Source of the DNA: an uncultured bacterium | GTDB lineage: Bacteria > Verrucomicrobiota > Kiritimatiellia > RFP12 > UBA1067 | Length of the DNA: 42,579 bases | NCBI GenBank assembly: GCA_902779865.1 | Contig: CACZDG010000009.1 | Coordinates: 1-42,579 of the forward strand | Reading direction: 5' to 3' | In this document: positions 1-12,147 of the stretch, one piece after another | Numbering within the stretch: the stretch's first letter is position 1 | Layout: each line of letters begins with the position of its first letter | Translations under genes and position numbers: made by a program | Notes under the pieces: generated by a model | Told to the model about the DNA's origin: nothing | The model's database searches: none | What the model saw: only the letters and a program-made list of their open reading frames with translations

Positions 1-1
1 G

Positions 2-928
2 AACGAGCTCGCCGGACGCGACCCGCTCTTCAGGACGCCGAAGAAGATGATCGTCACCTACGTGTACGACGGCACGGAGACGACCGCGACGTTCGCGGAA
101 CATGACACCTTCAAGCTCCCGGTCGCCAAGCTCGCGCCCCCGCCGCCGCCGACATGGGAATGGCGCGACGGCAGGATTCTCGCCTGGCAGCCGATGTCCG
201 CAGATATCGCCATGAGCGATGGCACGAAGAAGACGATCACCGCGCTTCCGCAGGCGGGCGTCCCCGTCGCCGGCCCGTGGAACGTCTCGTTCCCCGCCGG
301 ATGGGACGCGCCGGCGAACACGACGTTCGACACGCTCATCCCGTGGAACGAGCATCCGGACAACGGCGTCAAGTACTTCTCCGGCACGGCGACGTACAGG
401 AAGCGCATCTCGTGCGAGAAGGCCCTGGCCCTCGCCACGTCGGGTGCGCGCGTGATGCTCGACCTCGGCGTGGTGAAGAACTTCGCGGAGGTGACGGTGA
501 ACGGGAAGAAGTTCCCCGTCCTCTGGAGGCCGCCGTTCCGTCTGGACATCACGGATGCGGTGAAGACAACAAGCGTACAACAACAAGGAGCTTGCTGTAG
601 TACGCTTGCTGTTTCCAGCGCCACGACAACAAGCGTACAACAGCAAGGTTGTATCGACCTTGAGATCAAGGTCACGAACCTCTGGCCCAACCGCATCATC
701 GGCGACGACCGGCTCTACGCGGACGACTGCGCCTGGAACGGCGTTCCGCGCCGCGGCGTGAAGGAGTTCGGCGTGCGGGAGATTCCGCAGTGGGTCAAGG
801 AGGGCAAGCCCTCGCCCACCGGCCGCCACACGTTCACCACGTGGCGTCACTGGTCGAAGGAGGACGACCTCCTGCCGTCCGGCCTGATCGGCCCCGTGAT
901 CCTGCGCGGCGGCACGCTGTGCAAGTAA
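2..928 (+). CDS. GH106-like glycoside hydrolase, C-terminal part (5' truncated by window edge)
   Basis: The reading frame is open from base 2, so the gene begins upstream of the window and only about 308 C-terminal residues are seen. The visible part is the C-terminal jelly-roll, sugar-binding type domain of large secreted alpha-L-rhamnosidase-like enzymes: FSGTATY, a VTVNGKKFPVLWRPPF strand, DITDAVK, LEIKVTNLWPNR and a final SGLIGPV. The same motifs end the full-length enzyme at 12144-15365 (VTLNGKTYPAIWAPPY, DVTDAVK, LKIEVTDTWFNR), so the two are paralogues. Between DITDAVK and LEIKV this copy carries about 31 residues, rich in Q and T, where the paralogue has about 5. The extra DNA is an inverted-repeat element (565-648). 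Substrate cannot be told from this part. An SDR gene follows 24 bp downstream and is probably cotranscribed. Confidence 0.75.
   Translation, partial: NELAGRDPLFRTPKKMIVTYVYDGTETTATFAEHDTFKLPVAKLAPPPPPTWEWRDGRILAWQPMSADIAMSDGTKKTITALPQAGVPVAGPWNVSFPAGWDAPANTTFDTLIPWNEHPDNGVKYFSGTATYRKRISCEKALALATSGARVMLDLGVVKNFAEVTVNGKKFPVLWRPPFRLDITDAVKTTSVQQQGACCSTLAVSSATTTSVQQQGCIDLEIKVTNLWPNRIIGDDRLYADDCAWNGVPRRGVKEFGVREIPQWVKEGKPSPTGRHTFTTWRHWSKEDDLLPSGLIGPVILRGGTLCK
565..648. repeat. In-frame triplet of a 22-bp repeat (direct-inverted-direct) inside a coding region
   Basis: Three copies of a 22-bp unit built from ACARCAAGCGTAC followed by WACARCAAG lie at 566-587 (forward), 591-612 (reverse complement) and 626-647 (forward). 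Copies 1 and 2 can form a hairpin with only a 3-nt gap between them. The insert keeps the glycosidase frame open and replaces a short loop present in the paralogue. A fourth copy with two mismatches sits just after the stop codon of another gene at 27268-27289, which shows that the unit is dispersed. Confidence 0.85.
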
Positions 929-952
929 CTAGAAACGGAAGGAGTGCGGAAG

Positions 953-1756
953 ATGGGACGCTTTGATGGCAAGGTCGTGCTCGTGACGGGCGGCAACCGC
1001 AACACTGGCATCGAGATTACGGACCTGTTCGTCCGCGAAGGCGCACAGGTGTTCATGTGCGGCTCAAGCGCCGCCTCCACCGCGAAGGGCGAGCAGATCC
1101 TGCGCGCGCGCAACATCGGGGACTTCACGGCCGTGCCATGCGACGTCTCCGACGCCGCGCAGGTGACGCACCTCTTCGACGTGATCGCAGAGAAGGCTGG
1201 GCGGCTGGACGTTCTCGTGAACAACGCCGCAAACCAGGGGCTCGGACACGGCAGTCCTCTGGAGATGACTACCGCGCAGATGCTTGACGTCTTCAAGGTG
1301 AATCTGCTCGGCGGTTTTCAAGTGACGCAGGAGGCGTGCAACCGCTTCTTCCTGAAGCAGGAGCCGAACCCCGCCACGCGCCAGAAGGGCGTGGTGGTGT
1401 TCCTCGGCTCCAACACCTCGATGCGCGCCATCCGCAACCGCACGGCGTACGTGACCTCGAAGGGCGGCATCGACGCGATGGTGCGCTCCCTAGCGCTCGA
1501 CCTCGGCCCGCTCGGCATCCGCGTGAACGAAGTCGCGCCCGGCTACATCTACACGGAACGCTGGGACGTTCTCGACGAAAAGATCAAGGCGCGGCGACGC
1601 TTGAACTGTCCGCTCCGCCACGAGGCGACGGGTGGCGACATCGCCGAGGCCGTCGCGTTCCTCGCTTCGGATGCCGCGCGCAACATCGGCGGCGAACGTC
1701 TCGTGGTGGACGCTGGCTGTAGCGCCCAGCACATGCCGGAGGATGTGGATTTTTAG
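953..1756 (+). CDS. SDR-family NAD(P)-dependent oxidoreductase
   Basis: A classical short-chain dehydrogenase of 267 residues, predicted to be a cytoplasmic oxidoreductase acting on a sugar or sugar-derived alcohol; the substrate is not visible. Motifs in order: the Rossmann glycine motif TGGNRNTG near residue 12, the NNAAN strand, and the catalytic YVTSK (Tyr and Lys), followed by a C-terminal IGGERLVVDAG typical of the glucose/gluconate dehydrogenase group. The ATG at 953 was chosen because AAGGAG (939-944) sits 8 nt upstream; the in-frame GTG at 944 overlaps that site. It lies between a GH106-like gene and a sugar-type MFS carrier, which suggests oxidation of a sugar released by the glycosidase. 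Confidence 0.85.
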   Translation: MGRFDGKVVLVTGGNRNTGIEITDLFVREGAQVFMCGSSAASTAKGEQILRARNIGDFTAVPCDVSDAAQVTHLFDVIAEKAGRLDVLVNNAANQGLGHGSPLEMTTAQMLDVFKVNLLGGFQVTQEACNRFFLKQEPNPATRQKGVVVFLGSNTSMRAIRNRTAYVTSKGGIDAMVRSLALDLGPLGIRVNEVAPGYIYTERWDVLDEKIKARRRLNCPLRHEATGGDIAEAVAFLASDAARNIGGERLVVDAGCSAQHMPEDVDF

Positions 1757-1757
1757 T

Positions 1758-1784
1758 GGTTAGTGATTAGTGGTTAGTGATTAG
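1758..1784. repeat. Tandem 13-bp GGTTAGTGATTAG repeat (14-bp period)
   Basis: The 13-mer GGTTAGTGATTAG occurs at 1758-1770 and again at 1772-1784, between the SDR stop codon and the Shine-Dalgarno site of the MFS gene. A third exact copy is at 28675-28687, also in a short intergenic gap just upstream of a start codon. It is therefore a small dispersed intergenic repeat. Confidence 0.85.
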
Positions 1785-1800
1785 TGAAGGAGGTGAAGTG

Positions 1801-3143
1801 ATGGGAAAGTCGTACAAGTGGTTTTTGATTGCGATGCTGAGCTTCGCCTTCTTCTTCCATCAGGCGGATCGGGCGCTCTTTGGACTTTTGACGATACCGA
1901 TCCAGAACGAACTGCACCTCACCGACGTGCAGATTGGCTGGATCAACACGGCGCTTTCCTGGACGCTTGCGGCGATGACGACGGTTGCCGGGTTCTGCGG
2001 AGACCGTTTTAGCCGCAAGTGGCTCATCACGGGTTCGCTCATTTTCTGGTCGCTCATGACCGTGTGCATGGGTTTCGTCGGCAACTTCCAGGTGCTGGGG
2101 CTTGCAATCAGCGCGTATGCGTGCGTGATGTTCTTCCGCTCGATCGCGACGGGTGGTGGCGAGTCGTTCTACGCGCCGAGCGCATACGCGCTAATAGCAG
2201 TGCACCATAAGGAGACGCGTTCGGTGGCGCTCTCGATCCACCAGGCGGCGCTCTACATCGGCCTCATGACGAGCGGCGCGCTTGTGGCGTGGATGCTGAG
2301 CGGGTTGAAGGGGAGCGCGTGGGTGGCGGAGCATTTCGGCGCGCTAGGCTACTGGCGGCCGGTATTCGTGATTTTCGGAGCGCTCGGGTTTTTGCTGGGG
2401 ATTGCTTTTATCTTTTGCCTGAGGGACAATGGGGACGATGGGGACAAAGGGGACCGTGGGGACAAAGAGGATGTTCGCAAGGCAAAGGGGGAGAAGCCGC
2501 CGCTGCTGGAAAGCGTGAAAGCCTACTTCTGCAATCCTTCTGCGTTGCTCGCCACGAGCGGTTTCATCGCAATCGTTTTCGTAAACAACGCCTACCTCTT
2601 CTGGGCACCGAAGTTCGTGGCGCAGAAGTTCGCGGCGGAGCTGGGCGAGTCCGCCGTGGCCACGGCCGGCAACGGCACGATGCTCTACCATCACATCTGC
2701 GCGTTCGCGGCGATTCTCGTGGGCGGTTTCGTGACGGACGCCCTGGTGAAGAATCATCCCCGTTTCCGGTTGCTCTTCCAGAGCCTGTCGCTGTTCCTCG
2801 GGGCGCCGATGCTTGTGTGGTTCGCCTTCGCGCCGGGACTGGTCTCGACATGGGTGGCGGTGGCAGCATACGGCGTGTTCCGCGGTTTCTTCGAGGTGAA
2901 CACGCACGCCTCGCTCTTTGACGTGATTGCGCCGAAGTACCGTTCGACGGCGGTGGGGCTACTGAACATGATTGCGTTCTTCTTCGGCGGGCTTTCGGGT
3001 CTGCTGATTGGTAAGCTTTCCGAGGCGAATGGCGTGCGCGGGTTCGAGACTGGCTTCGCGCTCATGGGCGGCGTATATGCGCTTGCCGGCTGTTTGATGC
3101 TCGTTTCGTTTTTCTTCACGTTCCACCGGAACCGGGTGCAGGA

Positions 3144-3147
<4 letters not shown>
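1801..3147 (+). CDS. MFS sugar transporter
   Basis: A major facilitator superfamily carrier of 448 residues with about 12 hydrophobic segments, predicted to import a sugar or sugar acid across the inner membrane. The N terminus reads FFHQADRALFGLL, a typical first-helix signature of sugar/hexuronate carriers, and a GDRFSRKW loop between helices 2 and 3 matches the MFS GxxxDRxGR motif. The central cytosolic loop holds an acidic/basic DGDKGDRGDK tract encoded by a 9-bp tandem repeat. The ATG at 1801 was chosen for the strong AAGGAGG at 1787-1793; the longer frame from 1777 runs through the intergenic repeat. Its stop overlaps the kinase start by 4 nt (ATGA). Substrate specificity is inferred only from neighbours. 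Confidence 0.85.
2423..2466 (+). repeat. 9-bp tandem minisatellite in the MFS loop
   Basis: Five consecutive units of the form GGGGACNNN (first unit 8 bp) run from 2423 to 2466. They encode a hydrophilic GDxGDx run in the loop between the two six-helix halves, where length changes would be tolerated. Because the unit is a multiple of three, gain or loss of copies stays in frame. Confidence 0.9.
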
Positions 3148-6809
<3,662 letters not shown>

Positions 6810-6835
6810 AATGATGCGGGAATGGTGCAGGAGGA

Positions 6836-7171
6836 ATGGTGAACGGAGAGTTTGACAAGTATTACGTGGCGACTGAGCCGGGTTGCCGTGAACGTGCCAT
6901 TGGCTGGGCAACGGCAATTGCAGATATGCACCGTGCCGATGTCGTAAAGGATGTCGTAAAGGATGTCGTAAAGGAAACGGTGCTGTCGGCAATCGAGGAA
7001 ACTGCAGTAAAGGCAATTCTGCGCAACCCGAAAGCGTCATCGGCAGAGCTGGCTAAGTTGCTGAAAGTCACCCAGCGGCAGACTCAGCGCATCATGGCGG
7101 CCTTAAAGCTGAAGGCTGGGTTGATGCGGCGCGGGGGGCGTCGTTTCGGTGAGTGGTATTTCGAGAAATAA
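6836..7171 (+). CDS. Small winged-helix protein, probably a fragment of a larger regulator
   Basis: A 111-residue ORF. The C-terminal half, AILRNPKASSAELAKLLKV followed by TQRQTQRIMAALK and GRRFGEWYF, looks like the winged helix-turn-helix that ends AlbA_2/AAA_4 (RecG-like) and Fic-type regulators. Before it lies a threefold VVKD repeat encoded by a 12-bp tandem DNA repeat (about 6940-6975), as is common just upstream of that domain. The catalytic N-terminal domains of those families are absent, so this may be a truncated relic or a stand-alone DNA-binding protein. GGAGG (6830-6834) is only 1 nt from the ATG at 6836; the GTG at 6839 would have slightly better spacing. It sits between two kinase genes. 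Function unknown. Confidence 0.55.
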   Translation: MVNGEFDKYYVATEPGCRERAIGWATAIADMHRADVVKDVVKDVVKETVLSAIEETAVKAILRNPKASSAELAKLLKVTQRQTQRIMAALKLKAGLMRRGGRRFGEWYFEK

Positions 7172-7190
7172 TAAAAAGGAGCAAGGCGTT

Positions 7191-8069
7191 ATGAGTCGTT
7201 TGACAATGTGCAAGATGCTTGTGCAGAACGAGTTATCGTCCGGTCAGGTGATCGGCGGGGCGTACAAGGTCATCCGAAGCCTTGGGAGTGGTTCTGCGGG
7301 AACCGTCTATGAGGTGGAGGACGTGCGCAGCGGCAGCAAGTTGGCGCTCAAGGCGTTCACGCCGCGCAAGGGCGACCTTTCGCTTCTCAAGAAGAAGTTC
7401 ATCGCCGAGGCGAGGATACTTGCTACGCTCGACGCGCCGAACATCGTCAAGGTGTACGACTCGGGGATTGACGACGCGACCAAGCTGCCGTACTTCGTGA
7501 TGGACGAGGTCGTGTACAAGGACGAACTTCCGCATACGCTGGACGATGTCGATATAGACAGCCTTGACGAGGACTTTGTAAAGACGTGGTTTGAGGACCT
7601 TGCCGCAGCGCTTGACTACGTGCATTCGATGCAAATCATCCATCGGGACATCAAGGGCGGCAATGTGCTGCTGCGTCCGGACAAGCACGTGATGCTGTCG
7701 GACTTCGGCCTCTCGAAAGTGATCAACGAGGAGCTTTCTGAAGAACTGCAGATTCCGCGCACGGTTGTATCCTTCGTCAAGAAGGGGGCGGCCATGGCGG
7801 AAGCCGTGAAGGGGAGCGTCGGTTACATGGCACCGGAGGTCGCACGTGGCGAACCCGCTACGCGCAATTCGGACGTCTATTCGCTCGGAGTGGTGTTTTT
7901 CAGGTTGCTGACGGGGCTTTGGCATGAGCCGGGGACGGACGTTACGGACATGCTTAACGAACGCAAGTACCGTTGGGATAAGGTCCTCCCATGGATGCTG
8001 TCGGACAATCCGAAGGAGCGCCCATACAAGGTAAGCGGCTTGGTCCGCCTTCTGCCAAAGTCCGAATAG
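7191..8069 (+). CDS. Soluble Ser/Thr protein kinase
   Basis: A 292-residue protein that is almost only a Hanks-type kinase domain: glycine loop LGSGSAGTVYE near residue 32, lysine in LALKAF, catalytic HRDIKGGN near 149 (with GGN in place of the usual PSN/PEN), DFGLS, then APEVARG. No membrane segment or sensory module is visible, unlike the kinase at 3144. The two kinases share local sequence (PYFVMD, LDYVHS/LDYIHG, YRW near the end), so they are probably paralogues. The ATG at 7191 was chosen because AAGGAG lies 9 nt upstream; the longer frame from 7149 overlaps the winged-helix ORF. Substrates are unknown. A PP2C phosphatase at 31337 could be the opposing enzyme. Confidence 0.85.
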   Translation: MSRLTMCKMLVQNELSSGQVIGGAYKVIRSLGSGSAGTVYEVEDVRSGSKLALKAFTPRKGDLSLLKKKFIAEARILATLDAPNIVKVYDSGIDDATKLPYFVMDEVVYKDELPHTLDDVDIDSLDEDFVKTWFEDLAAALDYVHSMQIIHRDIKGGNVLLRPDKHVMLSDFGLSKVINEELSEELQIPRTVVSFVKKGAAMAEAVKGSVGYMAPEVARGEPATRNSDVYSLGVVFFRLLTGLWHEPGTDVTDMLNERKYRWDKVLPWMLSDNPKERPYKVSGLVRLLPKSE

Positions 8070-8150
8070 TTGCTGTTTGTGCTTGCAGAAAAGCCGTAGT
8101 TTTGAGAGAATATGCCCGTTTGACAAATTAGTTGAAAGGATAAGTTTGCC

Positions 8151-9074
8151 ATGATGATGAGCAGAAGAGATTTCATGAAGACCGCAGCTGCGTCTGCGGC
8201 AGCGGCGGTGTTGCCGGGCTGCGGCTCGGACGGCGCGTACGTCACGTCCGACAACCTCGGCGTGTGCAGCTGGAGCTACAGGAAACCACTTGATGAAGTG
8301 GCCGCCGAGATGAAGAAGATCGGCCTGAAGCGCATCCACCTTGCGCTCCAGCCGTTCCTCGAAGGCGGATCGCGCCACGGCGCGGCGGAGAGCGCGGAGG
8401 CGCTGGAGCGCGTGAAGGCGCGCCTTGCGTCCGGCGAGTGGGTGCTTTCCGCTACGATGATCGGTTTCCCGCAGGAGGACTACTCCACGCTCGAGACGAT
8501 TCGCAAGACCGGCGGAATCCTCCCCGACGACGTATGGGAGGCAAACAAGAAGATAATCGTCGCAGGCGCGAAGCTCTCCGCGGAGCTGAAGGCACCGTAC
8601 CTGACGATGCATGCGGGCTTCCTCGACGAGAGCGATCCCGCCGCGCTGAAGAAGTACACGGAACGCGTCAAGTTCATCGTCGATACATGCAAGTCCGCCG
8701 GAGTTGGCGTTGCGTTCGAGACGGGGCAGGAGACCGCGACCGACCTCGCGAAGTTCCTCTCCTCCGTTCCCGGCGCGGGCGTCAATTTCGACCCGGCAAA
8801 CATGATCCTCTACGCGAAGGGCAATCCCGTTGATGCGGTGCGCACGCTTGCGCCCTGGATTCGCCACATCCACCTCAAGGACGCGACCCTTACGAAGAAG
8901 CCCGGTACCTGGGGCACGGAAGTGCCGTGGGGCGACGGCGAGGTCAACGCACAGCGTTTCCTTGCGGAGTTGAAGGCTGTGGGCTACAAGGGCAATTTCG
9001 CGATTGAGCGCGAGGGCGGCGATGATCGCACCGGCGACATTGCGCTTGCGGCCCGACGTCTGCTAGGCGCTTGA
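8151..9074 (+). CDS. Tat-exported sugar phosphate isomerase/epimerase-like TIM barrel
   Basis: A 307-residue protein with a twin-arginine signal (SRRDFMKTAAASAAAA) ending in a possible lipobox, VLPGC, so it may be an exported lipoprotein. The mature part is a xylose-isomerase-like/AP-endonuclease-2 TIM barrel: LGVCSWSYRKP, LTMHAGFLD, GVAFETGQE, GVNFDPANM, HIHLKDAT and a final FAIEREGGDD supply the usual His, Glu and Asp metal ligands. Members of this superfamily isomerise or epimerise sugars and inositols; an exported form fits extracytoplasmic sugar processing, as in the Tat proteins at 26312 and 27306. AAAGGA (8135-8140) is 10 nt before the ATG. Confidence 0.8.
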   Translation: MMMSRRDFMKTAAASAAAAVLPGCGSDGAYVTSDNLGVCSWSYRKPLDEVAAEMKKIGLKRIHLALQPFLEGGSRHGAAESAEALERVKARLASGEWVLSATMIGFPQEDYSTLETIRKTGGILPDDVWEANKKIIVAGAKLSAELKAPYLTMHAGFLDESDPAALKKYTERVKFIVDTCKSAGVGVAFETGQETATDLAKFLSSVPGAGVNFDPANMILYAKGNPVDAVRTLAPWIRHIHLKDATLTKKPGTWGTEVPWGDGEVNAQRFLAELKAVGYKGNFAIEREGGDDRTGDIALAARRLLGA

Positions 9075-9092
9075 TTTTCGCAGCTGTTACGC

Positions 9093-9809
9093 ATGACGAA
9101 GATGAAGCCCTTGTTTCTGACCGTGGCGTTCGCCGTTGGCGCGTGCGCGGCCGAGGTTGCGGACTATTGCCGCGACGTTGTGGAGCCGGCGCTCGCCGGT
9201 GTGTTCTCATCTTGGACCGTGCGCGGTCCCAACGCTGAGATCGTGGCGTCGGTCTGCACGAACGTGGACTGGCGCATCGTGCGCAGATGGCATTCTCGCG
9301 ACCGAGACGTCTGGATCGGCGGCGAGGAGACTGGAACCGGTATTTCGTGGCGTCTTGGTGTGTGCCGTGAAAGGGGCGGGACGTTTACGCTTGACGCGCG
9401 CCTATGGCCGTTCTCGGAGGATCCATCGATGGTCACCAACACCTGCGCCTCCAACGCCCACGTGCGCGTGATCGCCCGTGCTGCGGGACGAGCGGAGGCG
9501 TCCGCTCCGCTCGCTGAGGCGAAACGTCTCGTCGTTGCGGCGCGTGAGCTGCGCCTCAAGGGGAGAGGCCCCGCTGCGTCAAAGACGTTGCGCAAGGCTG
9601 ACATGCAGGACCCTCTCTGCGCGTGGAGCGCCATGGAGCGTGCGTTCTTGGAGGATGAAGGCGATGGCGTGGTGGATGCGGCAAGGGCAGGGCGGGCGCG
9701 CCCCGACGTGTCAGTTTCGCGGTGCCGCGACGCCTATCTTGAAATAGGGGCCACGAATGAAGTGCGCCTCATCGACAAGCAACTGAAAGAAACTGGAGGA
9801 ATGAAATGA
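9093..9809 (+). CDS. Exported protein of unknown function
   Basis: A 238-residue protein with an N-terminal signal peptide (MTKMKPLFLTVAFAVGACA then AEVADY). I do not recognise a family. The mature region contains several cysteines (YCRDVV, ASVCTN, LGVCRE, TNTCAS, PLCAW, SRCRDA), which suggests disulfides in the periplasm or cell surface, and a basic alanine-rich helical stretch in the second half. An alternative start is the ATG at 9102. It overlaps the following lipoprotein gene by 4 nt (ATGA), so the two are very likely translated together and may work together. Confidence 0.6.
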   Translation: MTKMKPLFLTVAFAVGACAAEVADYCRDVVEPALAGVFSSWTVRGPNAEIVASVCTNVDWRIVRRWHSRDRDVWIGGEETGTGISWRLGVCRERGGTFTLDARLWPFSEDPSMVTNTCASNAHVRVIARAAGRAEASAPLAEAKRLVVAARELRLKGRGPAASKTLRKADMQDPLCAWSAMERAFLEDEGDGVVDAARAGRARPDVSVSRCRDAYLEIGATNEVRLIDKQLKETGGMK

Positions 9810-10516
9810 AACTTGTTCATGCAACGTTCGCGGGCGCGTGTTCGCTCATGCTGTGCGGGTGCTTCACCTTGCACGAAACGGAGCCTGTCAGGGTACAGCT
9901 GTCTAAGGCGCCGGCAGGTGCCGACGTCAAGATCGCGCTCAGCGGCTTCGCCGCGACGCTAACCGAATACATCCCGATCTACGGCTACCAGACGTACTAT
10001 GTCGAGGGAGGACCGGTGTGGGGGCGCCACGGCAGGCGCGGATGGTATCCCGGTCACTACGAGACGGCCACCACCGAAACGCTGATTCCCAAGGTCAGCA
10101 AGACGGAGATGTTTCTCCAGCGCGCCAGCAACATGCTTGAGGACAACGGGTTCCTGCTGCGCACGTCACCAGCGGACTACAATGTGGACGTCACCTTCGA
10201 GGGCCCGTTCATCAGCGACGACGAGCGGAGCGTGGAGTGGGCGTGGATGCTGTGCTCGGTGCTGTCGGCGGAGTATTCCGTTCAGACGTGGACCGCAAAG
10301 CTGCGCATCTACGACAACAAGACCGGCCGCGTCGTGTTTACGCAGGACTATGCGCAGAGATACCAGAACGTCGTGTGGAGTCCGCTTTTCTTTATCGGCC
10401 TTTCGGGTTACACGCGCAACACTTTCAACTACATGCAGTGCTGGTGCCTGACGGCGCTGACGGATCGTGCGATGGCCGATGCCACGGCGTTTCTGACGGC
10501 AGGCAAATCAAAGTAA
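9806..10516 (+). CDS. Conserved-looking outer-surface lipoprotein of unknown function
   Basis: A 236-residue protein with a lipoprotein signal: a short hydrophobic stretch and the lipobox LCGC at residues 16-19, so the mature N terminus would be Cys19. The sequence contains tyrosine/tryptophan-rich segments (YIPIYGYQTYYVEGG, WYPGHYE) and a beta-rich region with DYNVDVTFEGPF, WTAKLRIYDNKTG and VVFTQDYAQRY, reminiscent of small secreted lipoproteins that assemble on membranes. I cannot name a family. GGAGGA lies 5 nt before the start, inside the upstream gene, and the start overlaps that gene's stop, indicating coupling with the exported protein at 9093. Confidence 0.6.
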   Translation: MKLVHATFAGACSLMLCGCFTLHETEPVRVQLSKAPAGADVKIALSGFAATLTEYIPIYGYQTYYVEGGPVWGRHGRRGWYPGHYETATTETLIPKVSKTEMFLQRASNMLEDNGFLLRTSPADYNVDVTFEGPFISDDERSVEWAWMLCSVLSAEYSVQTWTAKLRIYDNKTGRVVFTQDYAQRYQNVVWSPLFFIGLSGYTRNTFNYMQCWCLTALTDRAMADATAFLTAGKSK

Positions 10517-10542
10517 TCTGAAAGAGAATAGGAATTGGAGAA

Positions 10543-12143
<1,601 letters not shown>

Positions 12144-12147
<4 letters not shown>

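Noticed and set aside
7233-8873. A 546-codon minus-strand open frame spanning a kinase gene and the next gene
   Set aside because: The plus-strand kinase and TIM-barrel motifs are complete and have ribosome sites; the antisense frame shows no protein family features.
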